A model generated the notes under the pieces. That model saw nothing but the letters and a program-made list of their open reading frames with translations, ran no database searches and was not told the DNA's origin. A stretch of DNA of 64,000 nucleotides from positions 1-64,000 of the forward strand of contig NZ_BDCJ01000021.1 of assembly GCF_001613445.1 (NCBI RefSeq), in the 5' to 3' direction. Below are positions 33,712 through 41,223 of this stretch, piece after piece (position 1 is the stretch's first letter; each line of letters begins with the position of its first letter). A program made the translations under genes and the position numbers. This stretch comes from Nocardia grenadensis NBRC 108939. Lineage in GTDB: Bacteria > Actinomycetota > Actinomycetes > Mycobacteriales > Mycobacteriaceae.

Positions 33712-35535
33712 CTAGGCGCCGCCGGCCGGAGCCGCGGCGTGCACCGCGCCGTTGCTCTCCGCCCCCTTCTCCTTGACCTGGGGTGCGGCGTCGAGACCGG
33801 CTTCCTTGCGCTGCAGCGCAGTGATCGGCGCCGGCGCGTCGGTGAGCGGGTCGACACCGCCGCCGGTCTTCGGGAAGGCGATCACCTCGCGGATGGAATC
33901 GAGGCCGGCCAGCAGTGCGACGATGCGGTCCCAGCCGAAGGCGATGCCGCCGTGCGGCGGGGCGCCGAAGGCGAACGCGTCCAGTAGGAAGCCGAATTTC
34001 TCCTGCGCTTCGGCTTCACTGATGCCCATCACCCCGAACACGCGCTCCTGCACGTCCTTGCGATGGATACGGATACTGCCGCCGCCGATCTCGTTACCGT
34101 TGCAGACGATGTCGTAGGCGTAGGCGAGCGCGGCGCCGGGATCGGTGTCGAAGGTGTCCAGCGATTCCGGCTTCGGCGAGGTGAACGCGTGGTGCACCGC
34201 CGTCCACGCCGAATGGCCGAGCGCGACATCACCGCTCGCGGTGGCGTCGGCGACCGGTTCGAACAGCGGGGCGTCCACGATCCAGACGAACGACCAGGCG
34301 TTCTCGTCTATCAGCCCCACCCGGTGGGCGATCTCGGAGCGGGCCGCACCCAGCAGCGCCCGCTGCGCCTTGGCCGGACCCGCGGCGAAGAACACGCAAT
34401 CTCCCGGTTCGGCGCCGACGTGCGCGGCCAGGCCGGCGCGTTCCTCCTCGGTCAGGTTCTTGGCCACCGGTCCGGTGAGGGTCCCGTCCTCGCCCACCAG
34501 TACATAGGCCAGGCCCTTAGCGCCGCGCTGTTTGGCCCAGTCCTGCCAGGCGTCGAGCTGCCGCCGCGGCTGGCTCGCACCACCCGGCATGACGACCGCA
34601 CCGACATAGGGCGCCTGGAACACCCGGAACGGGGTGTTCGCGAAGTAGTCGGTGCACTCGGTGATCTCGACCCCGAAGCGGAGGTCCGGTTTATCGCTGC
34701 CGAACCGCCGCATCGCCTCGGCGTAGGTCATATGCGGGATCGGCGTGGGGATCCGGTACCCGACGAGGTCCCACAGCGCCACCAGGATGTCCTCGGCCAG
34801 CAGGATGACATCCTCCTGCCGGACGAAGCTCATCTCCAGGTCGAGCTGGGTGAACTCGGGCTGGCGGTCGGCGCGGAAATCCTCGTCGCGGTAGCAGCGC
34901 GCGATCTGGAAGTAGCGTTCGATACCGCCCACCATGAGCAACTGCTTGAACAACTGTGGGCTCTGCGGCAGGGCGTAGAAGTTACCGGGCTGCAGCCGGG
35001 CGGGCACCAGGAAGTCGCGGGCGCCCTCGGGGGTCGACCGGGTGAGCGTCGGAGTTTCGACCTCGACGAACTCGTGCCGGGCCAGCACCGCGCGGGCGGC
35101 GGCGTTGACCTTGGACCGCAGCCGGATGGCATGGGCGGGACCCTCGCGGCGCAGATCCAGGTAGCGGTACCGGAGCCGGGCCTCCTCGCCGGGCTGTTCG
35201 TCGAGCTGGAACGGCAGCGGCGCGCTCTCGTTGAGGACTTCCAGTTCTTTGACATCGACCTCTACCGCGCCGGTCGGGAGTTCCGGGTTCTCGTTACCCG
35301 CGGGCCGCTCTTCCACCACGCCGACGATCCGCACACAGTATTCCGCCCGCAGCCGGTGCGCCTGCTCCGCCGCCGGACCTTCGCGGAACACGGCCTGCGC
35401 CACCCCGGACGCGTCGCGCAGATCGATGAAGATCACGCCACCGTGGTCCCGCCGCCGTGCCACCCAACCGGAGAGGGTAACGGTCTGACCGGCCTGTTCA
35501 CTTCGCAATGAACCGGCCAAGTGGGTGCGCAGCAC
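33712..35535 (-). CDS. aspS: Aspartyl-tRNA synthetase
   Basis: Charges tRNA with aspartate; in mycobacteria the enzyme also charges tRNA-Asn for later amidation by GatCAB. The 607-residue protein has the OB anticodon domain (TVTLSGWVARRRDHGGVIFIDLRD), motif 2 region CYRDEDFRADRQPEFTQLD, a GAD insertion domain, and motif 3 GIAFGWDRIVALLAG. I chose the GTG at 35535, preceded by AAAGGA; the frame continues 140 residues further upstream without family character. Confidence 0.97.
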   Translation of the reverse strand: MLRTHLAGSLRSEQAGQTVTLSGWVARRRDHGGVIFIDLRDASGVAQAVFREGPAAEQAHRLRAEYCVRIVGVVEERPAGNENPELPTGAVEVDVKELEVLNESAPLPFQLDEQPGEEARLRYRYLDLRREGPAHAIRLRSKVNAAARAVLARHEFVEVETPTLTRSTPEGARDFLVPARLQPGNFYALPQSPQLFKQLLMVGGIERYFQIARCYRDEDFRADRQPEFTQLDLEMSFVRQEDVILLAEDILVALWDLVGYRIPTPIPHMTYAEAMRRFGSDKPDLRFGVEITECTDYFANTPFRVFQAPYVGAVVMPGGASQPRRQLDAWQDWAKQRGAKGLAYVLVGEDGTLTGPVAKNLTEEERAGLAAHVGAEPGDCVFFAAGPAKAQRALLGAARSEIAHRVGLIDENAWSFVWIVDAPLFEPVADATASGDVALGHSAWTAVHHAFTSPKPESLDTFDTDPGAALAYAYDIVCNGNEIGGGSIRIHRKDVQERVFGVMGISEAEAQEKFGFLLDAFAFGAPPHGGIAFGWDRIVALLAGLDSIREVIAFPKTGGGVDPLTDAPAPITALQRKEAGLDAAPQVKEKGAESNGAVHAAAPAGGA

Positions 35536-35680
35536 GGTATTCCTTTCGACGGTCGGAGCACACCGGGACGGCCTCCGGATGCGGTTGCCATCGTAGTGGG
35601 CCGCGCCGAGCGGACGTAAACGGATATATTGCGAGCACCCGAGCACGCCGCGGTGAACACGTTCACAGACGGGATCAGCC

Positions 35681-36607
35681 ATGACCTTCAACGAGGGATC
35701 ACAGATCGACCCCGGTCGCGCCTCATCGGGCCCGGGCCCGGGCCGGGGCGGGAAAATCGCCCTCGGTGGTGGCGCCGGCGGCCTGATCATTCTGGTGCTG
35801 GCCCTGCTGCTGGGCGGGGATCCAGGATCGATGCTGGGCCAGTTCACCGGGGTCGAGGATGCGCAGCAAGGCACCGGGGAGACCGCCGGAACTCCCGAGC
35901 ACTGCCGCACCGGCGCCGATGCCAACAAGTACGTGGACTGCCGGGTGGTGCTCACCGCGCAGAGCCTGGACTCGGTCTGGTCGGCGGAACTGCCCGGACA
36001 GACCGGTGTCGCCTACGCCGAACCCGCTATCCGCCTGTTCACCGGAGGCATTTCCACCGGCTGCGGGTACGCGAGCAGTGCAGTGGGCCCGTTCTACTGC
36101 CCCGGCGACCGGACCGCCTATTTCGATGTCGGTTTCTTCCAGGAGCTGGTGGAACGGTTCGGGGCGAGCGGTGGGCCGCTGGCCCAGGAGTACGTGGTGG
36201 CGCATGAGGTGGGCCACCACATCCAGAACCTGCTCGGCGATATCGGCCGCGCGCAACAGGATCCCCGGGGCCCGGAGTCCGGCGCGGTGCGCACCGAACT
36301 GCAGGCCGATTGCTACGGGGGTCTCTGGGCCCACTACGCGGACAAGACGCCCGCGCCGGGGTCGGATACACCGCTGCTGATGCCGCTGGCCGATACCGAT
36401 ATCCAGGATGCTCTGTCGGCCGCCTCCGCGGTCGGTGACGACCGGATCCAGGAAGCCGCGACGGGCCGGGTGAACCCGGAGGCGTGGACACACGGCGCCT
36501 CCGACCAGCGCCAGAAGTGGTTCCTCGCCGGATACCGCACCGGCGAGGTGGCGGCCTGCGACACCTATTCTGCCGGCGATCTGAGCAACCCGGCGGGCCT
36601 GCGCTGA
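35681..36607 (+). CDS. Neutral zinc metallopeptidase, YpfJ-like, membrane-anchored
   Basis: A 308-residue protein with a glycine-rich N terminus, one membrane helix (about residues 28-46, GGGAGGLIILVLALLLGG) and an extracytoplasmic zincin-like domain. The zinc motif HEVGHH (in VVAHEVGHHIQNLLGD) lies near residue 176, and the third ligand is probably in RTELQADCYGG. Cysteines in CRTGADANKYVDC and CGYAS...YCPG could form disulfides. It lies beside aspS as in mycobacteria (Rv2575). Physiological substrates are not known. Confidence 0.92.
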   Translation: MTFNEGSQIDPGRASSGPGPGRGGKIALGGGAGGLIILVLALLLGGDPGSMLGQFTGVEDAQQGTGETAGTPEHCRTGADANKYVDCRVVLTAQSLDSVWSAELPGQTGVAYAEPAIRLFTGGISTGCGYASSAVGPFYCPGDRTAYFDVGFFQELVERFGASGGPLAQEYVVAHEVGHHIQNLLGDIGRAQQDPRGPESGAVRTELQADCYGGLWAHYADKTPAPGSDTPLLMPLADTDIQDALSAASAVGDDRIQEAATGRVNPEAWTHGASDQRQKWFLAGYRTGEVAACDTYSAGDLSNPAGLR

Positions 36608-36625
36608 CCCGCCGGGACGGCCGGC

Positions 36626-38239
36626 TCAGAACTGGTTGTCGTAGCCCGCGTCCGCATCGGCGTCCACCGCGCCGATGACCTCCGGCGCGGATTCACCGAG
36701 CGGTCCGGTGAGGTCGTCGTTACCGGTGGGACTCCGGTAGGGATCGACCGTGCGGGAGTGTTCGTCGTCGTTGTTGCGCTGCCCCGCGGCGCCGCCCGGT
36801 GACCCCATGAACGAACTGGACGCGGGCGTGGTGGCGGCGGAAGGCATACCCGTCACCGGCACACCGGGGCGGACCACACCCGTCAGCGGCGTCTGGCTCG
36901 CCCCGGGCAGCCCGGGCAGCGACGGCGAACCGGGCGTACCCGGTGTCCCGCCGGGCGAACCGGTGGACAGGCCCGGGCTTCCCGTGGTGAGTCCGGGGCC
37001 GCCGGGCGTGGTGCTCGGGCTCCCGGAGTGCAGGCCGGCCAGGGTGGTGGCGGCCGGGTCGTCGCCGGCGCCCAGTGCCGATTCGAGTGCCGAGGTGTCG
37101 GAGGCCATGCTCTGCGCCTGCTGCATGATCGGCTCGCCGACGCTCTGCGCCACATTCTGCGCGACCTCGGCAGCCTTCTGCCCGTCCACACCGAGCAGGT
37201 TCTGCACCATTCCGCCCAGTTCCGCCGTCTTCCCGGCGAGATCGCCGCGGGTGGCGTTGGCGACGATCACGGCCTGTCCCAGATGCTCGGTCGCCGAGGC
37301 GATGAGGGCGGTCTGGGCGGGCGGCGTCATGACCACCGGGGCGAGTGCGACCGCCTGTCCCAGGAACGAGGTGGCGATGGTGTTGAGCTGTGCGTTGCCC
37401 TGCTGGACAACCGCGGCGGCGGCCTGGGTGAGGGCGGCGATATCGATACCGCGCCGACTGGTCTGCAGCCCGGAGTTGTTGGCCTCCTGCCCGGCGGTCT
37501 GCGCGGTCTGCGCGGCGTCGCTCTCCCAGACCTGTCCCATGGCGGTCAGGCTGCTCTTGCCCACGCTCATGGCGACCTCGATGATCTGGGAGGACTGGCT
37601 CAGGATCGCGGTGGGATCCAGGGCGCCGATGACCCCGGTGCCGAAACTGCTCAGCAGGTCGCGGATCGGCTGGAACAGCACATCGATACCGGGCAGGGCG
37701 GGTAGGGCGGCGCCACCGAGCAACGCTCCCACCGGATCGGCGGGCAATGCCGGGGCAGCCGCCGCCGGTGTGGCTCCGGCCGCGGCGGCGGCACCGGCGG
37801 GGGCGCTCCCGCCGGTGGCCGTGTTCAGCACCTGCCCCAGCACGCCCTCGGCGGTCTCCAGCACCGGCGCCGCGGCCTCGTTGACGACTCCCAGCAGCTC
37901 GTTCGCCCGGGCGGAGGCCTCCGTGGCGGCACCGGAAAGGATGTCCTGCACTCCGGACGCCTCCCCGCCCGCACCGGACAGCCCCGGCAGACCCACCGCG
38001 GGTACGCCGGTCTGTGCCGCATCGTCGGAGATTCGCCGGGAGAGCACGAATTCCGGTGCGTCGACGGGCTGCTCGCCCTCGGGCAGCCGAGCGAGCGGAA
38101 TATCCTGAACGGCGGCAGCCGGGTCGGGCGCGACAGCCGGCACAGCCGTTTCCGGAACATTCACGGGGACGTCCGGGGCCGCCTGCCGGAGCTCGGGGGC
38201 GATCAGGCCCGCGGAGGCGGTGGTGTCGAGCGGTTTCAC
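36626..38239 (-). CDS. Large Ala/Gly/Pro-rich protein coupled to an EspC-like gene (EspB/PPE-like candidate)
   Basis: A 537-residue protein without a classical signal peptide. The N-terminal 130 residues are Pro/Ala/Val-rich. A central helical region of about 250 residues follows, containing a Trp turn (QVWESDAAQTAQTAGQEANN) like the WxG turn of type VII substrates. The C terminus is a low-complexity Gly/Ser/Pro/Thr tail (repeats such as GSPGLSTGSPGGTPGTPGSP) with an acidic end. The GTG at 38239 overlaps the stop of the EspC-like gene (GTGA). I infer that the pair is a type VII secretion substrate set; no ESX core gene is in the window. Confidence 0.75.
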   Translation of the reverse strand: MKPLDTTASAGLIAPELRQAAPDVPVNVPETAVPAVAPDPAAAVQDIPLARLPEGEQPVDAPEFVLSRRISDDAAQTGVPAVGLPGLSGAGGEASGVQDILSGAATEASARANELLGVVNEAAAPVLETAEGVLGQVLNTATGGSAPAGAAAAAGATPAAAAPALPADPVGALLGGAALPALPGIDVLFQPIRDLLSSFGTGVIGALDPTAILSQSSQIIEVAMSVGKSSLTAMGQVWESDAAQTAQTAGQEANNSGLQTSRRGIDIAALTQAAAAVVQQGNAQLNTIATSFLGQAVALAPVVMTPPAQTALIASATEHLGQAVIVANATRGDLAGKTAELGGMVQNLLGVDGQKAAEVAQNVAQSVGEPIMQQAQSMASDTSALESALGAGDDPAATTLAGLHSGSPSTTPGGPGLTTGSPGLSTGSPGGTPGTPGSPSLPGLPGASQTPLTGVVRPGVPVTGMPSAATTPASSSFMGSPGGAAGQRNNDDEHSRTVDPYRSPTGNDDLTGPLGESAPEVIGAVDADADAGYDNQF

Positions 38240-38553
38240 AGGCCGCCCCCGGCCGCGCCCAGCACACCGGCCGTACCGTCGTCGGTGGCGTCGTAGTTGA
38301 AGGCGGAGGTGAAGGCGGCCTCCGAGAGCTTCTGGTATTTGGCCGACAGATCGTTGATATCGCGCGCCTGCAACACCTGGGCGGCGGCGAACATGGCCAG
38401 ATAGTCGGCACCGATCAAACCGAAAACCGGTGTGAGGGCGGCGACATTGGCCACGGCGTCGATATTGCCGGCCGCCGCGATCTCGGTCCCGATTCCGGAA
38501 TTCGTGATTCCGAACGCTCGCAGCGCTTCGGTCGCTACCGAGAGATCACTCAT
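38236..38553 (-). CDS. EspC-like putative type VII secretion target
   Basis: A 105-residue helical protein, close to EspC in size, with the pattern of that family: LSVATEALRAFG at the N terminus, then AALTPVFGLIGADYLAMFAA, then a helix ending LSAKYQKLSEAAFTSAFNYDATDD. I chose the ATG at 38553, with a GGGGGGAG site. EspC-family proteins are co-secreted with partners by ESX systems in mycobacteria. Coupling to the large downstream protein supports a co-folded pair. Confidence 0.75.
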   Translation of the reverse strand: MSDLSVATEALRAFGITNSGIGTEIAAAGNIDAVANVAALTPVFGLIGADYLAMFAAAQVLQARDINDLSAKYQKLSEAAFTSAFNYDATDDGTAGVLGAAGGGL

Positions 38554-38710
38554 CGGGCTCCCCCCTGATTCTTCGTGAACATCATTGTGGTCACCGTGTG
38601 GAACGTGTCGTATGCCGCAACGACGCACACCCCTTGCGGCACCGAATGGTTGCCGCCCGAATATAGCCCACTCGACCTGCCGCACACGAGACACGACGGC
38701 CGCGCTAAAC

Positions 38711-38745
38711 TAGAACCTGTTGCAAATTAGAACGAGTTCTATATT
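38711..38745 (+). promoter_or_regulatory. Two KstR-like boxes and -10 before the epimerase-like gene
   Basis: TAGAACCTGTTGCA (38711-38724) and TAGAACGAGTTCTA (38728-38741) both fit TNNAACNNGTTNNA; the second is an almost perfect palindrome. The boxes are 17 bases apart centre to centre, about one and a half helical turns. The second overlaps a TATATT hexamer (38740-38745) that ends eight bases before the ATG. A KstR dimer here would block the promoter. KstR represses cholesterol-catabolism genes in mycobacteria and relatives. Confidence 0.7.
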
Positions 38746-38753
38746 CTCGTCCC

Positions 38754-39755
38754 ATGAAGGTCGCAGTGACCGGCGCAGCCGGCTACCTGGGTACGAATCT
38801 GCTCCCGCTGCTCGCCGAGCGGGGTGACGAGATCGTCGCCATCGACCGGGTGGCGCCTCGGCAACCCGGTGCGGCGAACATCTCCTGGGTGAGCGCCGAC
38901 GTCCTGGACCCCGAATCCATGCGGGCCGCGCTCGACGGCGTCGAGATCGTCTATCACCTGGTCGCGGTGATCACCCTCGCCGACAAGCACGATATGGCCT
39001 GGCGGGTGAACACCGAGGGCGTGCGCGTGGTCGCCGAGGCCGCCCATGCGGCCGGAGTACGGAGGTTCGTGCACGCCAGCTCGATCCACGCCTTCGACCA
39101 GTACAGCTGCGGCGGCAATATCGACGAGACGACACCGCGGTCCACCGACGCGGGCCTGCCCGTATACGACCGCTCCAAATGGGCCGGCGAGATCGCCCTG
39201 CGCACGGTGGTCGACGCCGGTCTGGACGCGGTGATCTGCAATCCCACCGGCGTTTTCGGCCCGGCCGATCACGGCAGCCCGCTGTCGCGTATCAACCGCT
39301 CGCTGCGCGACGCCGCGCGCGGCCGCATCCCGGCCATGATCGACGGCGGTTTCGACCTGGTGGACGTCCGCGATGTCGCGCGCGGCCTCGTCCTGGCCGG
39401 TCAGCACGGCCGGACCGGGGAGAACTATCTGATCGGCGGCGAGATGATCTCCATGCTCGATCTGTGCCGGATGGCCGCCCGGCACGGCGGGAAGAAAGGG
39501 CCGCGCTTCTCCATCTCCCCGAGACTCGTTTCGGGCCTCATTCCCGTGATGGAGCCGATCGGTAAGCGGCTGGGCACCGATATCGTCTCCAAGGCCGCGC
39601 TCGGCGCGCTGGTTTCGGCGCCGCTGGTCGACCACGGCAAGGCCGGCCGGGAACTCGGCTACCGACCGCGCCCCATCGATGACACGGTACGTGACCTGGT
39701 CGCGTTCTTCGCCGACCCGCACGGCCCACTGCCGGATTTCACCCCGACTGCTTGA
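38754..39755 (+). CDS. NAD-dependent epimerase/dehydratase family (3-beta-HSD-like) protein
   Basis: An extended short-chain dehydrogenase of 333 residues. The NAD fold is MKVAVTGAAGYLGTNLLPLL at residues 1-20, and the active-site YxxxK is in VYDRSKWAGE near residue 139, with a Ser-rich strand (HASSIHAF) before it. The 3-beta-hydroxysteroid dehydrogenase branch is suggested by the overall pattern and by the two KstR boxes upstream, which imply a steroid substrate. It has no Shine-Dalgarno and is probably leaderless. Confidence 0.88.
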   Translation: MKVAVTGAAGYLGTNLLPLLAERGDEIVAIDRVAPRQPGAANISWVSADVLDPESMRAALDGVEIVYHLVAVITLADKHDMAWRVNTEGVRVVAEAAHAAGVRRFVHASSIHAFDQYSCGGNIDETTPRSTDAGLPVYDRSKWAGEIALRTVVDAGLDAVICNPTGVFGPADHGSPLSRINRSLRDAARGRIPAMIDGGFDLVDVRDVARGLVLAGQHGRTGENYLIGGEMISMLDLCRMAARHGGKKGPRFSISPRLVSGLIPVMEPIGKRLGTDIVSKAALGALVSAPLVDHGKAGRELGYRPRPIDDTVRDLVAFFADPHGPLPDFTPTA

Positions 39756-39780
39756 CAGCACATAGAACGCGTGTTCGACT
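39752..39780 (+). promoter_or_regulatory. SOS (LexA) box inside the radical SAM gene promoter
   Basis: TAGAACGCGTGTTCGA at 39763-39778 differs from the actinobacterial LexA consensus TCGAAC-N4-GTTCGA at one position. It sits between a perfect TTGACA -35 (39752-39757) and a -10-like TCGACT (39775-39780) with 17-base spacing. The GTG start at 39787 is seven bases beyond the -10, which predicts a leaderless mRNA. The M. tuberculosis counterpart, Rv2578c, belongs to the LexA regulon. Confidence 0.75.
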
Positions 39781-39786
39781 GGTCCG

Positions 39787-40803
39787 GTGCGGTGGCAGAA
39801 CCAAACCCTGGACGCCGACGACGGCGCGCTGCCCGGACTGGACCGGGCCGGATTCGCCCGCACCGTACAGACTCCCGAATTCGACGGCATCACCTTCCAT
39901 GAAGTGCTCTGCAAGAGTGCGCTGAACAAGGTCCCCGACGAATCGAATCTGCCGTTCCGGTGGACGGTCAATCCGATGCGCGGGTGTTCGCACGCCTGCC
40001 GCTACTGTTTCGCGCGCGGGTCGCACGAATACCTGGATCTCGACGCCGGAACGGATTTCGATACCCAGATCGTCGTAAAGACCAATATCGCCGCCGTGCT
40101 GCGGCGCGAGCTCACCCGCCGGTCGTGGCACCGCGAGAAAGTGGCGCTCGGCACCAACACCGATCCCTACCAGCGCGCGGAGGGCCGGTATCGGCTGATG
40201 CCCGGAATCATCCGCGCGCTCACCGATTCCGGGACGCCGTTCTCCCTCCTCACCAAGGGAACCCTCCTGCACCGGGATCTGCCGCTGCTGACACCGGCCG
40301 CGCGGGAGGTGCCGGTGGATATCGGTATCTCGCTGGCCCTACTGGAACCCGAGCTGCATCGCGGATTGGAACCGGGCACCCCGTCGCCGCGCGCCCGGCT
40401 GGACCTGGTGCGCGCCTGCAGCGACGCGGGTTTCGCGGTGAACGTCATGGTGGCGCCGGTGATCCCGTACCTCACCGACGGCCGGTCCCAACTCGACGAA
40501 CTGTTCGGTGAGCTGGCCACGGCCGGTGCGGCGTCGGCGGTCGTGCTGCCGCTGCACCTGCGCGGCAGCACCCGGGGCTGGTTCCTGGGCTGGCTGGCCG
40601 AACACCATCCGGCACTGCTGCGCCGCTACCGCCAGCTGTACCGGCGCGGCGCGATGGTCGCCCCCGAATACGCCGGCTGGTTGCGCGAACGAATCGATCC
40701 GCTCCTGGAGCGGCACGGCCTACTCCCCGAACGCGAAGCCGAACCCCGCATTCCTCCCCCGGCCGAGCCCCGGACGGCCCCCCAGCTCGAGCTCTTCGCC
40801 TGA
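39787..40803 (+). CDS. Rv2578c-family radical SAM protein
   Basis: A 338-residue radical SAM enzyme. The cluster motif is CSHACRYC (CX3CX2C) near residues 67-74, in the family-typical context NPMRGCSHACRYCFARGSHEYLD; the LGTNTDPYQRAEG and LLTKGTLLHRDL segments follow. The family resembles SplB-type DNA photoproduct lyases. The GTG at 39787 gives VRWQNQTLDADDGALPGLDR, matching the mycobacterial N terminus. A LexA box in the promoter fits a DNA-damage role. The substrate is not known. Confidence 0.92.
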   Translation: MRWQNQTLDADDGALPGLDRAGFARTVQTPEFDGITFHEVLCKSALNKVPDESNLPFRWTVNPMRGCSHACRYCFARGSHEYLDLDAGTDFDTQIVVKTNIAAVLRRELTRRSWHREKVALGTNTDPYQRAEGRYRLMPGIIRALTDSGTPFSLLTKGTLLHRDLPLLTPAAREVPVDIGISLALLEPELHRGLEPGTPSPRARLDLVRACSDAGFAVNVMVAPVIPYLTDGRSQLDELFGELATAGAASAVVLPLHLRGSTRGWFLGWLAEHHPALLRRYRQLYRRGAMVAPEYAGWLRERIDPLLERHGLLPEREAEPRIPPPAEPRTAPQLELFA

Positions 40804-41223
40804 CCGGGCCCGGTGCCGCGTCTCCCGGCCACTGCGGGTGGGCGAGTGCGGTCACGTCGTGGGGCACAACCTGCCGACACACCGGATAGACCGGCCTTCG
40901 AACACGCCGACGTACCGTTCGAACGTGCGCGTGCCGCGGACGAGGTCGGTGATCCGCAGCGGTATCGACCGGCCTCTCAGGGCGGAGAAGCAGCCCATGC
41001 CCGGGAGGCGGGCTCCTCCGATGGGCCGCATACGGCGGGGCCCAGGTCGTAGCACCTCCCGCCTCGGCGCATCTACCCTGGTGGTATCAGACAAGCACGA
41101 CGCAGGAACACCTCGTTCCGCTTCCGCCGCCGACCCGGCCGTACGCTTTTCCGGCGCGGCGACCCCGCGCCGGGGTAGGTTGGCGACCGGCAGCTCATTT
41201 CGACGAGGAAGTGAAGCACGCAT
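40804..41223. other. 420-base intergenic region, no gene recognised
   Basis: Lies between the radical SAM gene and korA, both on the plus strand. Frames through it are short, arginine-rich and without ribosome-binding sites. A 10 bp palindrome CGTTCGAACG is at 40916-40925. The korA promoter is probably in the right part, but I could not assign its hexamers with confidence. Confidence 0.5.

Noticed and set aside
33707..33719. GCGCC/GGCGC hairpin between convergent genes
   Set aside because: The stem is only five pairs with a three-base loop; such sequences are frequent by chance at this GC content.
35536..35955. A 140-residue N-terminal extension of aspS
   Set aside because: The GTG at 35535 has AAAGGA before it and begins the conserved LRTHLAGSLR; the extension is antisense-like and has no family support.
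40916..40925. CGTTCGAACG as a LexA box
   Set aside because: The half sites are abutted without the four-base spacer of the SOS consensus.
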